Part shown: one piece after another, positions 52,809 through 62,900 of the stretch
Numbering within the stretch: position 1 is the stretch's first letter
Layout of the letters: every line of letters begins with the position of its first letter
Assembly: GCF_001465545.3 (NCBI RefSeq)
Contig: NZ_CP013480.3
Coordinates: forward strand, 2,170,001-2,234,000
Source of the DNA: Pandoraea norimbergensis
GTDB taxonomy: Bacteria > Pseudomonadota > Gammaproteobacteria > Burkholderiales > Burkholderiaceae
Reading direction: 5' to 3'
DNA: 64,000 nt
Made by a program: the position numbers and the translations under genes
Notes under the pieces: model-generated
Database searches by the model: none
What the model was told of the DNA's origin: nothing
What the model saw: only the letters and a program-made list of their open reading frames with translations

Positions 52809-53798
52809 ATGAAGGCAGCACCCGACACTTCGACCCGGCCCGCCACCGCGCGCGCCTTGCAGCAGGACGCCCACGCGTGGGTGCGACGGCTCACGTCCGG
52901 TGAGGCCACCGTTGCCGACGCGCAGGCACTCCAGCGCTGGTGCGAGGCGAGTCCCGAGCATGCGAGTGCGTTTGCCGAGGCACGACGCCTGTGGCGCGAC
53001 CTTGGCCCAGCGGGAGAGATGGTGCGTGCGCGTGCGACAGCGGCAGCGACTCACCCGCCACGCATGAGCCGCCGATGGTTTTTGGGCGGCGCGCTGGCGT
53101 CCGCCGCCGGGGTAGGCGCGGCCGTCATCGCGCCGGCAGGCTTCTGGGGCAGCATGACAAGCATGGCCGGTGCCGATTACCGCACGGCCACGGGAGAGCA
53201 GCGTCAGATTGCCATGGGCGAGGGGGTGACGCTCGACCTGAACACGCGCACGAGCATTGCCATGCTTAACGGCACCAGCACACGCCAAGGCGTGGATCTG
53301 CTCGACGGCGAGATTGCCGTGGATAACACGGGGAGTGCCGGTAATGCGACGACGTTCGTGGTTGAAGCCGGTAAGGGACGTGTGACCGGCACCCGGGCGA
53401 ATTTCGAAGTCCGGCATCTGGCTTCGCAGGTCTGCGTGACGTGTGTCTCGGGCAGTGTCGGCGTGTCGCTTGGCAACCAGCAGGTGGCGCTCGCTGCGCA
53501 GCAGCAGGTGACGTACGAAGGACAGCGTCTCGGGGCGGTGACATCGGTGGATACGGCGGCGACGTCGGCATGGCGCAACGGCGTACTCGTGTTCCGCGAT
53601 ACGCCGCTCGCTCAGGTCGCGGACGAGATCAATCGTTATCGCAACGGGCATGTGGTGGTGTTTGACAACCGGCTGGCGCAAAGCCGTCTGAGTGGACGTT
53701 ACCGCATTGATCGTCTTGGCGAAATCTTCGCGCAGATTCAAGAGGTACTCGGTGCCCGGGTGACGCAGTTGCCGGGCGGTATCGTGTTGGTGGGGTGA
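52809..53798 (+). CDS. FecR-type anti-sigma/transmembrane signal transducer 2
   Basis: A 329-residue FecR-family protein. The cytoplasmic anti-sigma part (about 15-65) has AHAWVRRLTSGEA, LQRWCEASPEHASAFAEARR. MSRRWFLGGALASAAGVGAA at about 86-105 is a transmembrane segment led by a twin-arginine RRWFL motif. The periplasmic FecR domain (DYRTATGEQRQIAM, FEVRHLASQVCVTCVSGSV) and the C-terminal FRDTPLAQVADEINRYRNGH match FecR 1 in order. I prefer the ATG at 52809; an in-frame TTG at 52791 is possible. It should control ECF sigma 3 and respond to STN protein 2. The second exoprotein gene begins 138 bp downstream. Confidence 0.92.
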   Translation: MKAAPDTSTRPATARALQQDAHAWVRRLTSGEATVADAQALQRWCEASPEHASAFAEARRLWRDLGPAGEMVRARATAAATHPPRMSRRWFLGGALASAAGVGAAVIAPAGFWGSMTSMAGADYRTATGEQRQIAMGEGVTLDLNTRTSIAMLNGTSTRQGVDLLDGEIAVDNTGSAGNATTFVVEAGKGRVTGTRANFEVRHLASQVCVTCVSGSVGVSLGNQQVALAAQQQVTYEGQRLGAVTSVDTAATSAWRNGVLVFRDTPLAQVADEINRYRNGHVVVFDNRLAQSRLSGRYRIDRLGEIFAQIQEVLGARVTQLPGGIVLVG

Positions 53799-53840
53799 GC
53801 TTGTCGTGGTGAGCGAACGCAAAATGTTCGCGTGAGGTTT

Positions 53841-53867
53841 GCGGGTTTTGATGATGAGCGTCGTCAT
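53841..53867 (+). promoter_or_regulatory. ECF-type promoter element, copy 5 (before exoprotein 2)
   Basis: GCGGGTTT at 53841 and CGTCAT at 53862, again with the 21-base offset. It lies 70 bases before the chosen ATG of the second giant gene. Confidence 0.6.
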
Positions 53868-53936
53868 CACAGGGAAGGGCGCTTGTCCCCGTGAAAGGGA
53901 GGGCGTCTGCTAACCGATTGCCATTGCAAACCCGAC

Positions 53937-56900
53937 ATGCCATCGAACTCGCAACCGACGCTTCTTCCTGCTTCTTCTGGCTCACAAGACCGTGATTCGC
54001 GACGTGCGCAACCGCGTCGCCGCCTTGGCCATGTGATCCTCAACCTACATCGCAAACCGCTGGTTCAGGCGGCGGCGCTCACGTTGCTGGCATCCTCGGC
54101 TGCGCACGCCCAGCAAGCGTTCAGCAACGCATGGTTTGCGGCACGCGGCGCCGCACAGGCGACGGCCACGCAGACAGGACGTCTGCCCAACGGTGCCCCG
54201 GTGAGCTCGCTCATGGACCCGTCGGCGCAGCAGCAACAGGCCAACGCGCAGTTGCAGACGTCGATTGCCAATCTGAGCACAGCAGCACAAAGCATCGCTG
54301 CAATGCAGGCCGCGCAGGCCACTGCGCGTGCAGCAGCAGCCAACACCAACGCTACGATTCCCGACGGTTTGTCGGAGGGCGGCCTCAAGGTCGACACCAA
54401 CAGCCTGACCAAAGGCTGGCTCAACGCCAACGCGCCCACGCAGACGGTGTCGGGCGGCAAAGCCAGCGTCAATGTTCAGCAGACGGCCGACAAGGCGATC
54501 CTGAACTGGGAGACGTTCAACGTCGGGCGCAACACGTCGGTGAACTTCCAGCAGCAAAGCGACTGGGCGGTGCTCAACCGAGTAAACGATCCGCAGGCGC
54601 GTCCGAGCCAGATTCAGGGTCAGCTTCACGGTGACGGTACGGTGCTGATTCTGAACCGCAACGGCGTGATCTTCGGTGGCACAAGTCAAGTCGATACGCG
54701 CAACCTCGTAGTGGCGGCAACGCGCATGAGCGACGCGCAGTTTACGAGCGGCCTCTATGGAGCGAACGGCACGACGCCAAGCTTCACCGATGCACTGGGC
54801 AAGGTCGAAGTGCAAGCCGGGGCCACGATCACGACGCGCGCACCGACATCGGTCACGCAGGGTGGCGGGTATGTGCTGCTGCTGGGGAAGGAAGTCAGCA
54901 ACGCGGGCACGATCATCACGCCGCAGGGGCAGGTGGCGATGGCCGCAGGCGACAGCTTCGTGATTCGCAAGGGCGTAGGCACCGACGCGAATACGGCATC
55001 GACGACACGCGGTAACGAAGTCTCGCCGCAGTTCGTCGCGCAGAGTACTGCGGGCAAGGTCGTGAACACAGGCTTGCTGATGGCGCCTGAGGGCGACGTG
55101 ACGATGGCGGGCCGGGACGTGCAGCAACTGGGCGTGGCGGTCGCGACGACGACGGTGAACACGCGCGGCACGATCCACCTGCTGAACTCGGCGAGCGACA
55201 CGCTGGGCAAGGTGACGATGGGCAGCGGGGCGCTCACATCGGTGCTCATCAGCGACAACGGTGCGACAGCGCTCGACAGCCAGCGTACCGCCATGATTCA
55301 GGACTCCGCCGCACAGGATTTGCTGCGCGGGGGCGCCTCGACGGGATTGTTCGACAACCTGTCGAAACTGTCTGACCGCCGCGATCAATCGCGTGTGGAG
55401 ATCGTGAGTGGCGGCAACGTCGAATTTCAGGGAAATTCGCTGACGCTTGCCACGGGCGGTCAGATCGCCGTGAGCGCGACGAACCGCAGCTTTGTCGGCA
55501 CGGGGGCACAACTCGATGTGTCGGGCGCGGTAGGCGTGTCGCTGTCGATGGACAGCAACAACGTCAAGGTGAACGTGCAAGGCAACGAACAACGCGACGC
55601 GCCGGGCAACCGCGACAACACCGCGCTGAACAACGCGAACGTGTACATCGACCGCCGCCGGTTGATCTACGTGCCGGCCTCGGTCGGTGGCTATGCCAAC
55701 CAGCGCTGGTACACGGGCGGGGGCTTGCTCGAAGTCGGTGGCTATCTGTCGAACGTGGCGCACGGCGTCGGCGAATGGGCGGCGCAGGGCGGCACCGTGA
55801 CGCTGGGCGGCAACGAGGTTGTGACGCAAACGGGCGCGTCGATCAACCTCTCGGGCGGCTCGCTGAATGTGCAAACGGGGTATCTGAACCAGTCGTGGCT
55901 CAAAGGCGTGGACGGTCAGATCTACAACGTGAATACGGCGCCCGCGAACATGATTTATACGGGCGTGTACACCGGGTTTAGCGTGGAACATCCGCGCTGG
56001 GGCACCGCGGCGACGGAGAGCTACGCGAGCCCGCTGATTGCGCCGCAACGCGTGCTGCAAAACGGCTACACCGTGGGGCGCGACGCGGGCCGTCTGACGA
56101 TCTCTGCGCCCACGGCCGTGCTCGAAGGCAATGTGATCTCGAACGTGTACACGGGCCCGGTGCAGACGCAGGCGCGTCCGACTGGCCTCACCGACGGTTA
56201 TTCGCTCAGTCAGTTTGCCGTGGCGCGCAGCGGCTCGTTCACGCTCGGCCAGTACGCCGGGGTGGGCCGCACCGATGCCTTCGCGAGCGATGTCGTAATC
56301 GGTGCCGTCGTCGACATCACGTCTGCCATGAAGGTGGGCGATGCACTCGACGCTGCGCGCAAGAATACGGTCTGGATCGACGCGGCACGCCTGAACGGTT
56401 ATGGCCTCAGCGAGATCGATCTCGTGACGCGCGACGACATCGCTGTGAACGGCGATCTGCGTCTTGCGAATGGCGGCCGCTTGAGTCTGGTGGCGCCGCA
56501 AGTCGACATCAGCGGCAATGTCACCGTGCCGAGTGGCACCGTCAACATCTCGAACCTGTTCAATCAGGCGGGCAATCTGTATCCCGTCGCATTGATGCGC
56601 ACGGACGATACGTCGAGCCTCACGCTGGCCTCCGGCGCGAAGATCGACACACGCGGGCTGTGGATCAACGGCACGACCGAGCCCGGCGCGATGTCAGGCG
56701 CGGCGTTCCTGAACGGCGGCAATGTGACGTTCGATGCGACGGGCGACGTGACGATTGCCGACGGCAGCGTGATCGACGTGTCGTCGGGCGGCGCGATTCT
56801 GGCGAACGGCAAAACGCGCGGCGGCACCGGCGGCAACGTGACGCTGATTGCAGGCGATTCGGCGAGCAATCACCCCATCACCGTGGGCGCGCTCGATCTG

Positions 56901-59900
56901 AACGGCCAGATTGTGGCGTATGGCGTGAATGGCGGCGGCAAGCTCACCATCTCCACGCCGGACGGCATCTTGATCGGCAACAACGCGAGCCTGTCGGGCG
57001 GCACGCTGGCGGCGGGCACGTCGGCTAATGTCTCGGTGAAGCTCGCGCAGCCGTACACCGTCCCCGCCGGCACACCGCTGCCGTTCTCGACGATCGACAT
57101 GCACCTCAGGCTCGTGTTCGACGTGCCCACGCCGGCCCCCATCGATGTGGACAGTGGCTTCACCGGCGTGATTACCGGTGCCGCCTGGGTCGTGCCCGCC
57201 GGTGTCACGCTCATGACGCGGCGTCCACCCGGACAGTTCGGATACGACTATTGGTCCACGGGTCAGACCGTGCCTGCCGGCAAAGATGTGTTCGGCTTCA
57301 ACGGAACGATTCCCACCGGCACGGTGATTCCGTCGAATGTCTTCACGTCGCCCTTGCCGGTATTGCCGTACAAGGTGGTCTACACGGCAGGCACCGTCAG
57401 CAATGTGGCGGTGACGTATCCGGCCGGTGCCATCGTGCCCGCAGGAACGGTTTTCGCTCAAGACGTTGCCGTGTTGCCGGTGCCGGTATTCAACGCGGGT
57501 GGATCGACCGGCGGCGCGACGTTCTTCAACGCGGGCTTTGCCAGCTACGACATCAACGGCGGTCAGGGCGTGCGTGTGGACAACGGCGTGACGCTCGCGC
57601 CGACCATGCCCGTCTATCGCTTCAATGCGGCCAGCGTGAGTGCACGCACCGGCAGCGATCCGTCCAAGGTGATGGACGTGGTGTTGCCGCCGCTCTTCGC
57701 CGAGAACGCGCAGACCGACACGCTGACGCAACGCGGTGGGGCGAGCCTCGCACTTCGCTCGCTCGGGCGCGACTATCAGGGCAATCCGACCGGCTCGGAA
57801 GTCGCGATCTCGAAGGGCGCGTCGGTCGTCGTAGATCCGGGGCAGAGCATCACGCTTGATTCGTTCAGCAAGATCACGGTTGACGGCAGTCTGGTGGCTC
57901 ACGGCGGCAAGATCGCCCTCACGAGCGAAGCCGACAACGTGCTGCCCTCGGCGCGCAACTTCGACAACTCGGGCAACAACCTCGGCTGGGCGATCTGGCT
58001 TGGACCGACGGCGAGCCTTGACGTCTCGGGCCTCGGCTACACCGCGACCGACGCCTCGGGCCGCACTTACGGCACGGTACTCGATGGCGGCAGCATCGCG
58101 CTCAACGGCGGCCCGTCGTTCGTGATCGTGCGCCCGGGAGCCGAGTTGAACGCCGACGGCACCAGCGCCGTGGTCGATACGGCGACCGTATCCGGTCAAC
58201 CGTCGAATGCAGCGGGCAGCATGATGCGCGTCTCCAACGGCGGGGCGATCTCGCTCGCCTCGACCAGCGGGCTGCTGGTCGACGGCAACTTGCATGCGAA
58301 GTCCGGCGGTGCGGGGGCGTCCGGCGGCGATCTGTCGCTCTCGCTGCTCACGCCAACATTCCAGGACAGAGCGAATGCGATTCCCGACAGTGCGCTGGTG
58401 GCGAGCCAATTCACGGTGACGCAGGCGCGCAGCACGCCTGTCGTCCTCGCCGGTCCGCAATCGTTGGCGGCACTCCCGTTCGGCTATGCCACGGTGAGCG
58501 CCGATCAGATCAAGGACGGCGGTTTCAGTTCCGCGTCGCTGCTCACCACCGACTACCTGATCTTCAAAGGGGACGTGACGCTCTCGCTCGACAAGAGCGT
58601 GAAGCTCATGGCAAATGCCATCACGTCGTCCGCGCCGTTCGCGGGCACGCAGCCAGCCACCAGCAACAATGTGCGCATCGCCGCGCCTTATGTGAGCCTC
58701 TCGGGCACACCGGCGATCTATCAGGACGGTTACCGCACCGGCTCCATCGGCAACCCCGATACGACGAACGTGCCGACCACGGCGACGTTCGAGGTCGATG
58801 CCAATCTCATCGATTTTCAGGGGCCGATATCGTTCTCGGCCAATACCCGGTATCTGGATGCGTCGTATCAGTGGGTATCGACGCCCGCCGCAGGCTTTCG
58901 GACGGCGCGTTTCGTCAGTCAGGGCGATATCCGGTTCCTGCCGACGCCGTCGCTGGACTCGGGCACTTCGCTGATCACGTCGTGGGACTTCGATTTCGAA
59001 GCTGCGCAGGTGTATCCGGGGACCGGGGCCGTCGCGAGTATCACGGCGGCCAACAGCAACCCGAACTACAACGGTACGATCCGGTTTGGACGCACGACCG
59101 ACACCCTGCCGGATCAGCCGATGTCCGTGTTCGGCACGCTGATGATGACCGCGCCGACCATCGAACAAGGCGGCGTCCTGCGCGCCCCGTTCGGCAAAAT
59201 CTTTATCGGCCAACTCATGGCGTCGGGGCGCGGGGGAGCGATTCTCCCTCAGCAAATCGATTTTCTGCCGGGCAGTGTGACGTCGGTCTCAACCGACGGT
59301 CTGACCATGCCCTACGGCGGCACGTTCGACGGTGTGACCTACAACTACAACGGTGCAGCCCTCAACGCCGCGTCGACGGTAGTGGCCGGGGGCTTCACAT
59401 TCGGGGGCTACGGCATCGGGTCCGGCATTCGCATCCGGGGCAGTTCGATCAACGTCGACAGCGGCGCCGTGCTGGACCTGTCTGGCGGGGGCTCGCTCAC
59501 CGGCGCGGGCTTCGTCTCCGGGCGCGGCGGTTCGGTCAACGTGCTGAACACGCCGCTTGTCAACGCCAACCCGACCATGACGCTCAGCAAGGCGGGCGAC
59601 AAGGTCTATGCCATCGTGCCTGGCTACACGTCGGCGTATGCGCCGGTTTCGCCGGAGAACGGGGCGGGCGATCCGGCCATCGGGCAACGCATCACCATCG
59701 GCGACGGCGTACCGGGCCTGCCCGCAGGCACGTACACGTTACTGCCGTCGAACTATGCGCTGCTGCCGGGGGCTTACCGGGTCGAGATCGGCGGCACGGG
59801 GCAGAATCTTCCGACGAGCGCGACGGCGGCGGGCAACGGCACCTATCTGGTCGCCGGCTATACCGGCATCGCCAACACGTCGGTGCGCAGTCAGTTGCCG

Positions 59901-62900
59901 TCGACGTTGCTGGTGACGCCCGGCACGGCAGTGCGCAAGTATTCGCAATTCAACGAGCAGAGTTACAGCGATTTCTTGACGAGTCAGGCGGCGCAGTTTG
60001 GCGGATTGGCGCCGATGCTGCCGCGCGACGGCAAGGCACTCGACGTTGTGCTCACGACGCCCGCGACGATACCGACGGGGTCGGTCTTCACCTTCGACGG
60101 CACGGCACGATTCGATGCTGCACCGGGGGGGATCGCCGGGCAGGCGGCGGTGGAGCAGGTCGGTGAAATCACCACGGGCACGCGCACAGCGGGGTTTGCT
60201 GGCGTGTCGGTGGCCGCCGGTGACCTGAGCGCCATGGGGGCCCCGCGTCTGAGTATCAATGGCTATCCGGCATTCCTGTCCAACACCGGGTACTTCTTCT
60301 TCGCGAGCACTGGCGGCGCGCCTGCGGATCTCTACGTTCGCGACGGCGTCAACCTCTCGGCCGCCGAGATCTTTCTCGTCGGCAACAACGTGCGCGTGGG
60401 CAACAATGTGACGTTAAGCACCATCGGCAAGGGCACGGCGCCGTTCGACACGGCATCGACAGGGGCGCCGTACACGTCCAGCTATACGGTGCTCGGTCTG
60501 TCTAACGGCGACGTCGAGTTCTCTGGCTCACAGAGCAGCACTGGCACCATCAGCATTGGCAGCGGCTCGGGCTTGTTCGCGCAGGGCACGCTGGCCTTCT
60601 CGACCAATGGTGCGTCGACGCTCGATCCGAGCGCACGTTTTGGCGCACGCAATATCCTGTTGGCTGTGGGATCGTTAAACGTCGGCGACGCCGCGCAAGT
60701 GGCAGCCGCCGGGAATCCGGCGGGCGTGCTGTTCAATCAGGCGATGCTCACAACGCTGTTGCAAGGCGACCCGTCAAGCGGTGCGCCCGCGTTGCAAAAG
60801 CTCACATTGGGGGCGGCAGGTGCGATCAATGTGTTCGGCAGCAGCGAACTCGATGCCCGTGGTTCGGGCGTCAATCTGGTGCTGAAGGCCCCGGCCATCT
60901 ATGGCTATGGGACGTCGGGCGATCACGCGACGATCGCTGCCGACCAGATCACATGGAACGGTGTGTCCGGCACGAGCGCACCTGTCATTGCTGCGGGTGG
61001 CCCGGGCACGGGAACGGGCAGCCTGAGTCTGGTGGCCAAAGAGATCGATCTCGGCACATACGTGTCCACCGACGCGACGAACGTGACGCGCACGATCTAT
61101 GGTTTCAATAACGTCGACCTGACGGCGAGCGACCGGATCGTGTCTGCCGGGAATAGCGCGCTCTTCGTTTATCAGGCCCCGAGCACGCAGAGCGGCGATG
61201 TTTTCGGACAGAGCGGCACGGGCGGCAATCTCACCCTCGTCACACCGCTCGTGACCGGCTCGCCGAAGTCGATCATGCGCTATGCGACTGCCGGGGCGTT
61301 GAACATCGTCGCGCCGCAAGGGAGCGCACCGAGCGCCGCGACGTCCACCATTGCCGGTGCGGAAATCGACCTTACCGGTGACAGTGTTCGCATTGGCAGT
61401 ACCGTATTGCTCCCGAGCGGCAAGCTCGTCGTGGATGCCACACACGACATCGTGCTCGACGGCAATAGCCGCATCGATCTGAGCGGGCAGCCGGTGCAGA
61501 TTCAGAACGCCACCGTCTACGGTTTCGGCGGTACGGCGATCTTCTCCAGCGCACAGGGCAGCCTCTCGCAGGCGGCGGGCGGCACGCTCGATGTGTCGGC
61601 GCAAAACGCCAACGCGGGCGAAGTGACGATGAACGCCAGTCAGGGAACGTTGACGCTCGACGGCACACTGCGGGGCAGCGCGAACCCGGGATTCCTCAGT
61701 GGGGATTTCAATGCGTCCGCAGGCACGTTCGCGGACTTCGCCGGGTTGAATGCCTCGCTCAATCGGGGCGGCTACTTCGACGGCCGCAGCTTCGTCCAGA
61801 AGCAGGGCGATCTCGTGGTGGGCGACGGGGTGAGGGCGCACAACGTCGGCATCTCGGTGGACGCCGGCAGCCTGACGGTGAACGGCACGATCGACGCGTC
61901 GGGCACCTCGCCGGGCACGATCCGCCTGTCGGCGGGCAACGGACTCACGTTGGGCGGCAGCGCCGTGCTCGACGCACACGGCAAGACGTTGCAGGTCGAC
62001 AGCTACGGTGCGCCCATCGAGGCGAAGAACCGGGGCCATATCGAGCTGAGCGCCGCTGGCGGCACCCTGACGCTCTCGCCGGGCGCCACGCTCGACCTAA
62101 GCACGCCGGATGGCCGCTCGTACGGGGACATCGTCCTCAACGCCATGCGCACGGGCGAGACGTCGGGCGATATCGCGATCAACGCGCCGGGCCCGTTCAC
62201 GATTCGCGGTGCGCAGAGCATCGCGCTCAACGGTGTCTGGACGTACAACCTGTCGGGCGGCAGCACCATTTCGCAGAGCACGCTCGACACTTACGACGCC
62301 GCCAGCCAGACGTTCATGAACGCGGCCGCGGGCAATGGTGCCCTCGCAGCACGCACGGCGGGTCTGTCGGCTTATGGCAGCGCCTACCACCTGCGCCCGG
62401 GCGTGCAGATCGCTTCCGTGGGCGATCTCTCGACCATCGGCGACATCGATCTGTCGAAGTACCGCTATGGACCGGGCGCAGACCGGGATCCGAATTCGCC
62501 GACTTACGGCGCGGGTGAACCGATGGCGCTGGTTGTGCGCGCGGGCGGCAACCTGACGGTCAAGGGCAGTATCTCCGATGGGTTCCGCGCGTCGAGCGGC
62601 GCACCGGCCACCTATTCGCTGATCGACGTGACGACGGCAAACGGGTTTGCGAAACAGACGGGCAGCGACGGCAGCCATGCGTTCACGTACTGGTTCAACG
62701 AGACGAGCGACGTCTATTTCGCCACGGCATGGACCGTGCCCAATACCGCCTTTTACAACTGGTGGACGCAGAACTGGTGGGGGCCGTATGTCGACAGCAA
62801 CGGCGTGTCGTACAACCCGGGCGATACCATTCCGGCAGGCACGACGATCAGCGCGCAGAACAGCTACGGTTTTGGGTTCGACGCGAGCAACCTGCCGCAG

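Noticed and set aside
54045..56501. Minus-strand frame of 818 codons opposite exoprotein 2, and its twin opposite exoprotein 1
   Set aside because: The two look alike only because the underlying sense DNA is duplicated. Composition is that of antisense high-GC sequence and neither has a start signal.
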